DNA from: CAWJLS01 sp963843755
Lineage (GTDB): Bacteria; Acidobacteriota; Thermoanaerobaculia; Multivoradales; DATKCC01
Assembly (NCBI GenBank): GCA_963843755.1
Contig: CAWJLS010000008.1
Span: forward strand, 248,001 to 312,000
Length of the DNA: 64,000 bases
Reading direction: 5' to 3'
Both the position numbers and the translations under genes were made by a program. The notes below the pieces were generated by a model. It was not told where the DNA came from. It worked only from the letters and a program-made list of their open reading frames with translations, and made no database searches. Positions 14,462 through 23,014 of the stretch are shown in pieces; position 1 is the stretch's first letter; every line of letters begins with the position of its first letter.

Positions 14462-15759
14462 GCCCGGCCGGACGGCGCCGCGGCCCCAAGGTGGCGCTCG
14501 ATCCGTGGCGGCCGATCCGCGTCCTCCACGAGCGGGAACGCCTCGGCGGAGCGACAGACTCGACCGGGGCGACGAGATCGAGGGGCCCGGCCGGCCCGGC
14601 CGGCTCGATCGGCTCGATCGGCTCGACCGGCTCAGAAGGCGCCGGACCGGCCCCGGCGCTGGCCATCTTCCTCGCCGGGGCCGAGTGCCCGTTCCGCTGC
14701 GTCTTCTGCGACCTGTGGCGGGAGACTCTCGACGGGCCGACCCCGCCCGGGGCGATCGCCCGGCAGGTGGAGATCGCGCTCCGGGAGCTGGGTGGTCCCG
14801 GCGACCTCGACGGGTCCGGAGCGGGATCTGGCCGGCGGGCGGCCCCAGGTGAGCTGAACGAGACGGTCGTCAAGCTGTACAACGCGAGCAACTTCTTCGA
14901 TCCCCGGGCGGTGCCGGAGGAGGATCTCTGGGCGGTCGCCGCGCTCCTGGCGCCGGCCCGCCGGGTGGTGGTCGAGTGCCATCCGCGCCTGATCCTCGAC
15001 GGGCGGGAGGGGCGGGGAGGGGATCTGTGCCGGCGCTTCGCCGGGGCGCTGGCCGGCGACGCGGGCGGCGGTGCGGAGCTCGAAGTCGCCATGGGGCTCG
15101 AGACCGTCCACCCGGAGGCGTTCCCGCGGCTCGACAAAGGGATGGCGCTCGAAGACTTCGGCGCCGCGGCGGCCCGGTTGCGGGAGATGGGCGTGCTGGT
15201 CCGGGCCTTCGTCCTGGTCGGCGCCCCGTTCGTGCCGCCGGAGGAGGCGGTCACGTGGGCGGTGCGCTCGGTCGAGCACGCGCTGGCGGCCGGTGCCACC
15301 CACGTCTCCCTGATCCCTGTCCGGGTGGATGACGGCACCGGCGGGCCGGACCGGGCAGATCGGGCCGGGAGCGTCATGGCGGCGCTCGCCGCCCGCGGCG
15401 AGCTCACGCCGCCCCGGCTCGGCCAGCTCGAAGAGGCCCTGGAGCGGTCGCTCCGGGTGGCCCGCGCACGGTCGATGGAGCGTCTGGGGTCGTCAGGTCG
15501 CGAAGAGCCGGTGATCACCGCCGACCTGTGGGACCTGGAGCGCTTCGCCACCTGCGCGAGCTGCCTGCCGGTGCGCCGGGCGCGGCTCGAACTGGCCAAC
15601 GAGACGGGGCGTCTGGAGCCGGGCCCGCCGATCTCACTTGGCGGCACCGCGGCCGGCCGGGCGGGTTCCTGCCCTTCCTGCGGCTGGTCCGGCGAGCCCG
15701 GCGAGTCCAGCGAGCTCGGCGAGGCCGGCGGGGACGGCGCGTCCGGTCGGGGTGGTTGA
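14458..15759 (+). CDS. Radical SAM protein coupled to the asparagine-synthase-like gene
   Basis: 433 residues from the GTG at 14458, which overlaps the previous stop. The cluster motif CPFRCVFC (Cys77, Cys81, Cys84) is followed by DLWRETLDGPTPPGAI. Other conserved-looking blocks are VKLYNASNFFDPRAVPEEDL, VVVECHPRLI, EVAMGLETVHPEAFPRLDKG and VRAFVLVGAPFVPPEEAV. These fit a B12-independent radical SAM TIM barrel with weak resemblance to the Elp3/RaSEA-like group. A CASC pair near residue 367 and a CPSC pair near residue 405 suggest an extra metal site. A Gly-Ser-Ile repeat at about 49-60 is a low-complexity insertion before the core. The reaction is unknown; tRNA modification or a small-molecule route is possible. 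Confidence 0.82.
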   Translation: MSPAGRRRGPKVALDPWRPIRVLHERERLGGATDSTGATRSRGPAGPAGSIGSIGSTGSEGAGPAPALAIFLAGAECPFRCVFCDLWRETLDGPTPPGAIARQVEIALRELGGPGDLDGSGAGSGRRAAPGELNETVVKLYNASNFFDPRAVPEEDLWAVAALLAPARRVVVECHPRLILDGREGRGGDLCRRFAGALAGDAGGGAELEVAMGLETVHPEAFPRLDKGMALEDFGAAAARLREMGVLVRAFVLVGAPFVPPEEAVTWAVRSVEHALAAGATHVSLIPVRVDDGTGGPDRADRAGSVMAALAARGELTPPRLGQLEEALERSLRVARARSMERLGSSGREEPVITADLWDLERFATCASCLPVRRARLELANETGRLEPGPPISLGGTAAGRAGSCPSCGWSGEPGESSELGEAGGDGASGRGG

Positions 15760-15808
15760 GCAGGCCGAGCGATCCGACCCGCCCGACCGGCCTTGAAGGC
15801 GTTCGCGG

Positions 15809-15814
15809 GATAAT
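15809..15814 (+). promoter_or_regulatory. -10-like GATAAT just before modA
   Basis: GATAAT ends 11 bp before the modA ATG and there is no ribosome site between them, so modABC may be transcribed as a leaderless message. No matching -35 box is seen. Confidence 0.35.
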
Positions 15815-15825
15815 CGGCCTGCGCC

Positions 15826-16689
15826 ATGCAGCGAACCCTCTCGGTCTTCCGCTCGATCCGCAGCCCGATCACCGGGTCCATCCCCCTCGGGATCGTGGTC
15901 GCCCTCCTCGTCCTGGTCCCCGCCCTGGGCGTCCAGCTCGGCTGCGGCGGACCTCCTCCGCTGCTCGTCTTCGGCGCCGCCTCCCTGGCCGACGCCCTGG
16001 AGGGCGCGGGCGAGGCCTGGAGCGCCGACCATCCGGACCGGCCGGTGGCCTTCAACTTCGCCGGCTCGAACGACCTGGCGCGCCAGATCGCCGCCGGCGC
16101 GCCGGCGGATCTCTTCGTCTCCGCCAACCGGGCTCAGCTCGACGCCGCGGCCCGCGCGGTGCGGGGACGGCAGGTGGCGCTGCTGGCCAACGCGCTGGTG
16201 GTGGTCGTGCCCGCCGCGCGGCAAGGGGCTCCGGGTAGACAGACTCCGCCGGTGGCCGGCGCCCGCGATCTGCTCGCCTTCGACCGCATCGCCCTGCCCG
16301 ACCCGGAGGCCGTGCCGGCCGGCGTCTACGCCCGCCACTGGCTGGAGGCGACGGGCGTCTGGCCGGCGCTCGCGGACCGGGTGGTGCCGGCCCTCGACGT
16401 GCGGGCGAATCTCGAGGCGGTGGCGTCCGGCAGTCTGCCTGCCGGCGTGGTCTACGCCACCGATGCCGCGATCAGTGACCGGGTGACGGTCGTCTACCGG
16501 GTGCCCGGCCCGCCGGCTCACCCCGAAGGCCCGGGGCCGGAGATCGTCTACTGGGCGGCGCCGATCGACGGCGGCGACGTGCCGGCGGCGGCGAGCTTCC
16601 TGTCCTGGCTGGGCTCGCCCGAAGCCGGGGCGATCTTCCGCCGGTTCGGCTTCGAGCCCCTGGCGCACTCGGCGGGTCCGACGCCGTGA
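15826..16689 (+). CDS. modA: Molybdate ABC transporter, periplasmic binding protein
   Basis: 287 residues. A long signal region ends in VQLGCGG, which could be a lipobox. The mature part matches ModA: VFGAASLADALEGAGEAW, FNFAGSNDLARQIAAGAPADLFVSAN and VYATDAAI. ModA captures molybdate (or tungstate) outside the membrane and hands it to ModB. The first about 45 residues are longer than usual; an internal start cannot be excluded. It overlaps modB by four bases. No modE regulator or molybdenum-cofactor gene lies nearby, and I see no Moco riboswitch upstream. Confidence 0.93.
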   Translation: MQRTLSVFRSIRSPITGSIPLGIVVALLVLVPALGVQLGCGGPPPLLVFGAASLADALEGAGEAWSADHPDRPVAFNFAGSNDLARQIAAGAPADLFVSANRAQLDAAARAVRGRQVALLANALVVVVPAARQGAPGRQTPPVAGARDLLAFDRIALPDPEAVPAGVYARHWLEATGVWPALADRVVPALDVRANLEAVASGSLPAGVVYATDAAISDRVTVVYRVPGPPAHPEGPGPEIVYWAAPIDGGDVPAAASFLSWLGSPEAGAIFRRFGFEPLAHSAGPTP

Positions 16690-17372
16690 GCGACCTGGCG
16701 GGCATCGTCCACCTGGTGCTGTTCACCCTCGGCGTCGCGCTCGCCGCCACCCTGCTCATCCTGCCGCCCGGCCTGGCCCTCGGCTGGGCCCTGTCGCGGC
16801 CCACCTGGCGCGGGCGGGCGGCGGTCGAGGCGCTGATCTCCCTGCCCCTGGTCCTGCCGCCGACCGCGGTCGGCCTGGGGCTGCTGCTCCTGTTCGGCGC
16901 CCACGGCCCCGTCGGCGGCCCGCTGCGCCGGCTCCTCGGGATCGAGGTCGCTTTTACCTGGAAGGCGGTGGTGGTGGCCACGGGCGTGGTCGCCTTCCCG
17001 CTCCTGGTGCGGAGCGTGCGCACCGCCCTCGAAGAGGTCGACCCCCGGCTGCTCGGCGTCGCCCGCACCCTCGGGCGCGGCCCGGTTACCACCTTCTTCG
17101 CCGTCCACCTGCCGCTGGCCTGGCGGGGCGTGCTGGCAGGCATGGTGCTGGCCTTCGCCCGGGCGCTGGGCGAGTTCGGGGCGACGATCCTGGTCGCCGG
17201 CAACATCCCCGGGCGGACCCAGACCCTGGCGCTGGCGATCTTCCAGCGGGTCCAGGTGGGGCGTGACCGGGAGGCGGTGCTGTTGGCCGGGATCTCGGCG
17301 CTGGTCGCCTTCGTCCTGCTGCTGGTGGTGGAGTGGCTGACGCGACGGCGCGAGCGGAGGTTGGAGCGGTGA
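16686..17372 (+). CDS. modB: Molybdate ABC transporter, permease
   Basis: 228 residues, about five or six membrane helices. The cytoplasmic coupling loop LLGVARTLGRGPVTTFFAVHLPLAW and the following ARALGEFGATILVAGNIPG are characteristic of ModB. It begins with GTG at 16686 overlapping the modA stop and ends with a four-base overlap into modC, so the three subunits are translationally coupled. Confidence 0.95.
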   Translation: MSDLAGIVHLVLFTLGVALAATLLILPPGLALGWALSRPTWRGRAAVEALISLPLVLPPTAVGLGLLLLFGAHGPVGGPLRRLLGIEVAFTWKAVVVATGVVAFPLLVRSVRTALEEVDPRLLGVARTLGRGPVTTFFAVHLPLAWRGVLAGMVLAFARALGEFGATILVAGNIPGRTQTLALAIFQRVQVGRDREAVLLAGISALVAFVLLLVVEWLTRRRERRLER

Positions 17373-18523
17373 GTCCGCTGAGGCCGACGGGAAAGGCGGG
17401 ACCGGTGATCCGGCTCGACCTGACGCTCCCCCTCGACCGGTTCGTCCTGCGGGTCGAAACGGAGCTGGGGGGTGCCGCCGCGATCCTCGGACCGTCGGGC
17501 GCCGGCAAGACCGCCCTACTCGAATCGATCGCCGGCCTGCGCCCGGCCCGCGGCAGGGTCGAGGTGGCCGGAGAGGTGCTCCAGGACACGGCGTCCGGGC
17601 GCGGCCTCCGGCTACCCCCGGAGCGGCGCCGGCTCGGCTACGTCCCCCAGGACGGGGCGCTCTTCCCTCATCTCTCGGTGCGCTCGAACCTGCTGTTCGG
17701 GTGCTCCCGCGGGGGCGGCTCCCGGCCTGGAGGCGGCTACCGGCGTGGAAGGCGCTCTGCCGAGGAGGTCTACGAGGTGGACGAGCAGCTCGCCACCGTC
17801 GTGGCGGCCCTCGACCTCGAGCCGCTGCTCGACCGCTCGCCGCGCAACCTCTCCGGCGGCGAGCGGCGCCGGGTCGCCCTCGGCCGGGCGCTGCTGGCTC
17901 GTCCGCGGCTGCTGCTCCTGGACGAGCCGACCACCGGGCTCGACCCGTTGCGGGCGCGCAAGGCCCTCGCCCGGGTTCGCCAGGTGCGCCGGGAGCTCGG
18001 CGTGCCGCTGCTGGTGGTCACTCACCGGGCGGACGAAGCCGCGGCGCTGGCCGACGAGGTCGTGGTGCTCGAGGACGGCCGGGTGCGCGAGTCCGGGCCG
18101 GTGCGCGAGGTGCTGGTGCGGCGGGCGCGGGGCGAGGGGGCGGAGGCGGAGACCCTGGTCGAAGCGCGGGTGGTGGCCCATCGGGCGGATGGTGGGGTGA
18201 CGCGGGTGCGGCTGGAGAGCGGGGGGCCGGTCGAGATGAGCATCCCCTGGACGCCGGATCTCGCGGTCGGCGGGTCGGTGCTGCTGGCGGTCGGGGCGAG
18301 CGAGGTGCTGGTGGCGTCGGAGCGGCCGGTGGGGCTGTCGGCGCGGAACGTGGTCGAGGTGGTGGTGGATGAGCTGGCGCGGGTCGGGGAGGCGTGGCTG
18401 GTGCGGGCCGGGCCGTGGTTGGCCCATTTGACGACCGAGGCGGTGCGGGAGCTGGGGGTCGTGGTGGGGGGGCGGGTGTGGATGGTGGTGAAGACGCATG
18501 CGTGGCGGGTGGTGGCGGGGTAG
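17369..18523 (+). CDS. modC: Molybdate ABC transporter, ATPase with MOP/TOBE domain
   Basis: 384 residues from the GTG overlapping the modB stop. The Walker A motif is GPSGAGKT (about residue 42), the Q-loop is GYVPQDGALFPHL, the signature is LSGGERRR, Walker B is LLLLDEPTTGLD and the H-loop is VVTHR. The C-terminal 110 residues form a MOP-like oxyanion-binding domain (TRVRLESGGPVEMSIP, GLSARNVVEVVVDEL). A Gly/Arg-rich loop after the Q-loop (about 112-130) is a small insertion. It powers molybdate import. Confidence 0.94.
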   Translation: MSPLRPTGKAGPVIRLDLTLPLDRFVLRVETELGGAAAILGPSGAGKTALLESIAGLRPARGRVEVAGEVLQDTASGRGLRLPPERRRLGYVPQDGALFPHLSVRSNLLFGCSRGGGSRPGGGYRRGRRSAEEVYEVDEQLATVVAALDLEPLLDRSPRNLSGGERRRVALGRALLARPRLLLLDEPTTGLDPLRARKALARVRQVRRELGVPLLVVTHRADEAAALADEVVVLEDGRVRESGPVREVLVRRARGEGAEAETLVEARVVAHRADGGVTRVRLESGGPVEMSIPWTPDLAVGGSVLLAVGASEVLVASERPVGLSARNVVEVVVDELARVGEAWLVRAGPWLAHLTTEAVRELGVVVGGRVWMVVKTHAWRVVAG

Positions 18524-18544
18524 AGGCGCGAGGGGGAGGGGGGG

Positions 18545-18850
18545 GGAGGCGTCTGCCGGGAGCGGCCGGGAGGGAGGGTCTGGGGGGGGGTACGGCGGGA
18601 GAACTTGGGGGTTGGGAGACAAACTCCCGCCTCGTTGGCGTCCGCGTCGGACGGTCTCGGCCGCTCGAGAGCCGTCGCGGACGCGGCCGCCAGCGCCCCT
18701 CGACGACCCTCTCTCCCGGCCGCTCCTCACGCGATCCGCTCGCCCTCTCCGCCATGCGCCGGTCTGCTGACTCTTGAGAGGTCGTGGGCGCGTCCCTCGA
18801 CGCCCTACGGCCCGGGCCTCCCGACCCGCTCCAATGCGAGCCGTTCGTCC
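18545..18850. repeat. Dispersed fold-back repeat, copy A (degenerate)
   Basis: The first part matches copy B: GGCGTCTGCCGG followed by AGCGGCCGGGAGG at 18548-18572. The last 64 bp (18786-18849) match copy B at 31872-31935 with 57 of 64 positions identical. The arms at the two ends are complementary but imperfect in this copy. It starts right after the modC stop codon, as copy B starts right after another ABC gene. Confidence 0.65.
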
Positions 18851-18997
18851 TCCCGCAGGCCCACGACGTTTCCCGGTGCGGTCCTCCCGAGCTGCCTCTC
18901 GGAGTCTCTGTCGACCCCTATGCCCCGGGGTACGAGATGTTGGGAGAAGATCTGTGGAAATCCCCGTCCTCTCAACGGAGCAGGCTGGGCGGGGGCG

Positions 18998-19028
18998 CCC
19001 CCTTCTCCCCCTGGGGGAGAGAAGGGGG
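18998..19028. repeat. C-run/G-run palindrome
   Basis: CCCCCTTCTCCCCC pairs with GGGGGAGAGAAGGGGG across a single T, with one two-base slip. It is probably a transcription-stop or mRNA-end structure in non-coding DNA. Confidence 0.5.
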
Positions 19029-19321
19029 TCGGGGGGTTGTCGGGGGGATTCAGAGGATCGTCCAGGTAGATCGGTGCTCAACGGTCCGATCCACCGCGAC
19101 GAGAGTGGACGGGGTTGGCGACAGGTTCCGGCGGGAGCCCCGAAGGGGGTGATCCGGTCGATGCATCTGAGGCGGAGGCGATTCCGCAACCCTGCCCGGA
19201 GGAAGACCGCAAGGAAGGAAGTTCGGCCTGAGTGTCTTTCCGGCGACACGAGCGGCTGACCTCCTGGACAGTCCTACCCGCCATCGCGTTCTGGCACAAT
19301 CTCTTCTCAGGAGGCAACCCA

Positions 19322-20107
19322 ATGGGACTGATCGACGGCATGTTGGGAGACCTGATCGGTGGCTCGACGGGGATCGAGGGGCGGATGATCCGCAGGATGG
19401 TGCGGCGCGCGGGGGTGCGGAATCTGCTGATGCTCGGCGGGGCTGCCGCCCTCGGAGGGTTGGCGGTGTCGAAGGCGGGGCCGGGGTCGACGGCGCCTGC
19501 GTGGTCCGGACCCGGGTCGCGGACGGAGGTGCCGCCCAGCGCGGGCGGTGGCGCGCCGCCGACGGGCCGGGCGGTTCCGCCGCCACCTCCGCCACCGGCC
19601 GAGGTCGCCGCGGCGGAGGATTCCGCGGCCGCGGTACCTCCGCCTCCCCCGCCGCCCGCCGCCCCGCCTTCGGCTCCGGCGCCTTCGGCAGCCCCGGCTC
19701 ACCTGCGGCCGGAGGAGGACGATCTGGACATCGACGTGCTGCCCCCCGACGCGGTGCTGCCGGCGGTGCGGACGATGGTGGCGGCGGCGCTCGCCGACGG
19801 CGAGCTGAGCGGGGAGGAGCGCTCGATGGTGCTCGGGCGGATCGACGACGCCGACCTGCCGGAGGAGTCGGTGCGGCGCATTCACCAGGATCTGGTCCTG
19901 CCGCCGACGCCGGACGAGCTGGCGGCTCTGGCGCCGACGCCCGAGGCGCGCGAGACGCTCTACCGTCTGGCCGCGGTGGTGCTGATGGCCGACGGGGAGG
20001 CGACGGCGACGGAGCGCGGCTGGCTCGATCGGTTGGCGGCGGCGTTCGAGGTCGCGCCGGAGCGCAAGGCGGCGCTGGAGCACGAGGTCTTCGGCCACGA
20101 GGGGTGA
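19322..20107 (+). CDS. TerB/DUF533-like protein with proline-rich linker
   Basis: 261 residues. The ATG at 19322 follows CAGGAGG. An N-terminal amphipathic part (MGLIDGMLGDLIGG) and one hydrophobic segment (LLMLGGAAALGGLAV) resemble DUF533 membrane-associated proteins. A linker of about 80 residues contains two runs of seven prolines. The last 110 residues are helical, with acidic EF-like loops (MVAAALADGELSGEERSMV and VVLMADGEATATERGWLDRL), the repeated pattern of TerB-like domains. TerB proteins bind metals and are linked to envelope stress; the exact role here is unknown. It appears monocistronic. Confidence 0.72.
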   Translation: MGLIDGMLGDLIGGSTGIEGRMIRRMVRRAGVRNLLMLGGAAALGGLAVSKAGPGSTAPAWSGPGSRTEVPPSAGGGAPPTGRAVPPPPPPPAEVAAAEDSAAAVPPPPPPPAAPPSAPAPSAAPAHLRPEEDDLDIDVLPPDAVLPAVRTMVAAALADGELSGEERSMVLGRIDDADLPEESVRRIHQDLVLPPTPDELAALAPTPEARETLYRLAAVVLMADGEATATERGWLDRLAAAFEVAPERKAALEHEVFGHEG

Positions 20108-20166
20108 GAGGAGTGAGGGGAGTGAGGGGCCGGCGCCTGCCGCCGACGCGGGGCCGGGTGGCGTGC

Positions 20167-20172
20167 TAACTT
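20167..20172 (+). promoter_or_regulatory. Extended -10 element before tmk
   Basis: TGC followed by TAACTT, ending nine bases before the tmk ATG. No ribosome site is present between them, which predicts a leaderless or near-leaderless tmk message. Confidence 0.45.
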
Positions 20173-20181
20173 CGCCTTCTC

Positions 20182-20871
20182 ATGGTACGCCCCCTGTTCA
20201 TCACCTTCGAGGGTCTCGACGGCAGTGGCAAGACGACGCATCTGCGCCGCCTCGCCGACGCGCTCCGGGGGGCCGGGCAGTCCTGCCGGGTGACCCATGA
20301 GCCGGGCGGTACGCCGCTCGCCGAAGAGATCCGGCGGGTGTTCCTCGACCCCCGCTGGGGCGAGGTCGACGGCACCGTCGAGCTGTTGCTGGTCTTCGCC
20401 AGCCGCCGCCAGCATCTGATCGAGGTGATCGAGCCGGCGCTCGCCGCCGGGGAGCACGTCCTCTGCGACCGGTTCACCGATTCGACCCGCGCCTACCAGG
20501 GCGCCGGGCGCGGCGTGTCGCGGGAGCTGATCGACCGGGTGGACCAGGTGGCGACCGGCGGCCGGGTGCCGGACCGGACCCTGCTCTTCGACCTGCCGCC
20601 GGAGGTGGCGCGTGCGCGCGGCGCCTGCCCGCGGCGCTCGACCGAGCCCGACGAGCGCCGTCTGGACGACGAGACCCTGGAGTTCTACCGCCGGGCGCGG
20701 GACGGTTTCCTGGAGCTCGCCCGCGCCGAGCCGGAGCGGTTCCGGGTGGTCGACTCCTCCGGTCCCCGCGAGGAGACCGCCCGCCAGGTGCGGGCGGCGC
20801 TCGCCGACCTGCTGGAGCTGCCCGGCGAGCGGCTCGAGGGGGTGTCCCCCGTCGAGGAGACGGGGGGATGA
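20182..20871 (+). CDS. tmk: Thymidylate kinase
   Basis: 229 residues. The P-loop FEGLDGSGKTT (residues 9-19) is followed by the Tmk signatures THEPGGTPLAEEIR, LLLVFASRRQHL and CDRFTDSTRAYQGAGRG. It phosphorylates dTMP to dTDP for DNA synthesis. The lid region RGACPRRSTEPDERRLDDE lacks the Arg-rich pattern in the P-loop, so it resembles the E. coli-type lid enzyme. The last about 15 residues are an unconserved tail. It overlaps holB by four bases (ATGA), a common tmk-holB arrangement. Confidence 0.96.
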   Translation: MVRPLFITFEGLDGSGKTTHLRRLADALRGAGQSCRVTHEPGGTPLAEEIRRVFLDPRWGEVDGTVELLLVFASRRQHLIEVIEPALAAGEHVLCDRFTDSTRAYQGAGRGVSRELIDRVDQVATGGRVPDRTLLFDLPPEVARARGACPRRSTEPDERRLDDETLEFYRRARDGFLELARAEPERFRVVDSSGPREETARQVRAALADLLELPGERLEGVSPVEETGG

Positions 20872-21896
20872 ACGCCGATCACGCCCTGGAGCTCGCGCGC
20901 CGGGGGGAGCTCTATCCGGGGGTGATCCTCCACGGGGCGACCGACGCGGCGCGCCGCCGGGTCGCCCTGGAGCTGGCCCGCACTCTGCTCTGCACGGAGC
21001 CGGCGGAGAGCCGCCCGTGCGGCGCCTGCGCCCACTGCCGGCGCATCCCCCTTCCTGCGGAGGGCGCGGCGGGCAGCGAAGGGGCCCGGAGCGACACCGA
21101 GCCCTTCCACCCGGACGTCCAGATCCTCGAGCGCGACCTCAAGACGTCGACCTCGGTCGAGGCGACCAAGACGTTCCTCCGGACGGCCCAGGTCTCGCCG
21201 TTCGAGGCCCGCGGCCAGGTGTTCGTCGTCGCCAACGCGGAGACCCTCACCGGCGAGGCGGCCAACGCGCTGCTCAAGACCCTGGAGGAGCCCCACACCT
21301 CGGCGCCGCGGCACTTCCTGCTCCTCGCCCCGTCCCGCCTCGATCTGCTGCCGACGCTGCGGAGCCGGGCGCTGTCGGTCTACCTGGGACCGGCGGCGAG
21401 CCTGCCGGAGGACGAGGTGGAGGCGCTCGCCGGCCGGCTCGCCCAGTGTCTGGCGGGGTGGGCGTCGAGCGCGTCACCGGCCTGGATCCTCGCGGCCTCC
21501 CAGGCCATCGAGGCGGCGGGCGACTGGTCCGACCCCCGGGCCGGGCGCCCGTGGGCGATCGCGGCCCGCGCCCTGGTGCAGGCCCGTGAGCGCCTGCCGG
21601 ACGATCGGGGCGCTCCTTTCGATTCGACCGATTCGACCGATTCGGGCGGCTCGGCCGCGGCGCTCTCGCGGGCCGTGCTGGCGGCGGCGGAGGAGCTGCT
21701 CCGGGCCCCGGCGCTCCGCCTGCGGGGGATTCCGCCCGGCCGCATCGTCGACGGCGTGCTGGCCCGTCACCTGGCGCCGGTTCGATCCCCGGCCAGCCCC
21801 TCGGAGCGCCCGCCCGCTGGCCCCGGCGCGGCCGCCGGTCCCGGCCGCGGGCGCACTCGGCCCCGGAGCGGCCGGCCGGTAAGTTCGCGCCGCTAG
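20868..21896 (+). CDS. holB: DNA polymerase III subunit delta'
   Basis: 342 residues. The N-terminal AAA+ part has ATDAARRRVALELARTLLC in place of the Walker A motif, so it probably does not hydrolyse ATP, as is normal for delta'. Zinc ligands lie in CGACAHCRRI after an upstream Cys. FVVANAETLTGEAANALLKTLEEP and LLLAPSRLDLLPTLRSR are the classic clamp-loader motifs. A short in-frame repeat of nine bases near 21617-21650 encodes DSTDSTDSGGS. The C-terminus is a Pro/Gly/Arg-rich tail. It is the stator of the clamp loader. Confidence 0.92.
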   Translation: MNADHALELARRGELYPGVILHGATDAARRRVALELARTLLCTEPAESRPCGACAHCRRIPLPAEGAAGSEGARSDTEPFHPDVQILERDLKTSTSVEATKTFLRTAQVSPFEARGQVFVVANAETLTGEAANALLKTLEEPHTSAPRHFLLLAPSRLDLLPTLRSRALSVYLGPAASLPEDEVEALAGRLAQCLAGWASSASPAWILAASQAIEAAGDWSDPRAGRPWAIAARALVQARERLPDDRGAPFDSTDSTDSGGSAAALSRAVLAAAEELLRAPALRLRGIPPGRIVDGVLARHLAPVRSPASPSERPPAGPGAAAGPGRGRTRPRSGRPVSSRR

Positions 21897-21922
21897 ATCT
21901 GCCCGACGAAGGAGCTCCACCG

Positions 21923-23014
21923 ATGACGCCTCACCGTTTCCGAACCTCACTCTGCGCCCCTCTCGTCGCTGTCCTGGCCGGTGTTCTCGGCACCGTCGTC
22001 GCCGGCTCGGTGGGAGGGGGTGCCGCGGCCGCCGCGGCGCCCGCGCCGCCGGAGATCCTGGCGCACATCGGCGAGGAGTCGATCACCCGGGCCGAGGTCG
22101 AGGCGGCCGCCGCCGACGGCCTCTCCGAGATGCGGGTCGAGCTGGAGAAGTGCCAGACCGAGGCGAAGCGCCAGGGGCACCAGGTGCTGGAGGACACGAC
22201 CCGCAACCTGGTGCGCGATCGCCTGCTCCAGGCCGAGGCGAAGACCCGCGGCCTGAGCCGCGACCAGCTCCTCGCCCAGGAGGTCCAGGGCAAGGTGGAG
22301 CCGGTCACGGCCGCGGACGCCAAGGCGTTCTTCGACCAGAACAAGGCCCAGATCCCGAACCGTTCGTTCGAGAAGGTCGCCTCGCAGATCCAGGTCTACC
22401 TCGAGCAGCAGCGCTTGAGCCAGGCGTACGAGGACTACCTGACCCACCTCGAGGACAAGTACCGGGTCACGTACGACCTCGAGCCGTTCCGGGTCGCGAT
22501 CGACACGGCGGGGGAGCCGGCCGAAGGCCCGGCGGACGCGGCGGTGACGATCGTCGAGTTCTCCGACTTCGCCTGCCCGTCGTGCGCCAAGCTGGAGCCG
22601 ATCCTCAAGAGGCTCCGTGAGCACTACGGAGAGAAGCTCCGCGTGGTCTTCAAGCAGTTCCCGCTGGCCGTCCATCCCCACGCCCGCCAGGCGGCCGAGG
22701 CGTCGCTCTGCGCCCACGCCCAGGGGAAGTTCTGGGAGCTTCACGACGCGATGTTCGCCGACCAGACGAAGCTCGAGACCGAGGATCTCCAGGCCAAGGC
22801 GCAGGCAGCCGGCCTCGACCCCGGGGCGTTCTTCTCCTGCCTGGAGGGGGGCGAGCAGGCGGAGGCGGTGCGGCAGGACGTCCGCGAAGGCACCGTCGCG
22901 GGGGTGTCCGGCACGCCGGCGATCTACATCAACGGCCGCACGGTCATCGGCACCGTCACCTACGAGAGTCTCGCCGCGACGATCGACGACGAGCTGGCGC
23001 GGGAGGATTCGTGA
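21923..23014 (+). CDS. Periplasmic DsbA-like thioredoxin-fold protein with SurA-N-like region
   Basis: 363 residues with a signal peptide (hydrophobic stretch 10-30, then Ala/Pro-rich). Residues 45-190 are helical and charged, with ILAHIGEESITRAEVEAA, the entry pattern of SurA/PpiC chaperone N-domains. The C-terminal part is a DsbA/thioredoxin_4 domain with FSDFACPSCAKLEPIL (Cys218, Cys221), the helical insertion CAHAQGKFWELHDAMFADQ and the cis-Pro loop GTPAIYINGR. It probably makes or shuffles disulfides in exported proteins. This fusion of chaperone-like and oxidoreductase parts recurs in several phyla. A four-base GTGA overlap links it to the nitroreductase. Confidence 0.88.
   Translation: MTPHRFRTSLCAPLVAVLAGVLGTVVAGSVGGGAAAAAAPAPPEILAHIGEESITRAEVEAAAADGLSEMRVELEKCQTEAKRQGHQVLEDTTRNLVRDRLLQAEAKTRGLSRDQLLAQEVQGKVEPVTAADAKAFFDQNKAQIPNRSFEKVASQIQVYLEQQRLSQAYEDYLTHLEDKYRVTYDLEPFRVAIDTAGEPAEGPADAAVTIVEFSDFACPSCAKLEPILKRLREHYGEKLRVVFKQFPLAVHPHARQAAEASLCAHAQGKFWELHDAMFADQTKLETEDLQAKAQAAGLDPGAFFSCLEGGEQAEAVRQDVREGTVAGVSGTPAIYINGRTVIGTVTYESLAATIDDELAREDS

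Larger units (their letters stand above)
18524..19321. other. 798-bp gene-poor region with repeats
   Basis: Several frames are open because of the base composition, but none has a family match, a good start and a consistent codon pattern. The stretch holds one copy of the fold-back repeat (18545-18850), a C-run/G-run hairpin (18998-19028) and the AGGAGG ribosome site of the next gene. I find no RNA gene in it. Confidence 0.6.

Noticed and set aside
13130..15759. Lasso-peptide or other RiPP cluster (asparagine-synthase-like cyclase + radical SAM)
   Set aside because: No precursor peptide, RRE domain or leader peptidase gene is visible nearby, so the pair cannot be called a RiPP cluster.
15760..15825. 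Moco riboswitch before modA
   Set aside because: The gap is only 66 bp and the predicted transcript starts almost at the ATG.
18605..19259. Possible small proteins in the 798-bp gap after modC
   Set aside because: The frames overlap one another, lack ribosome sites and family resemblance, and partly consist of the fold-back repeat.
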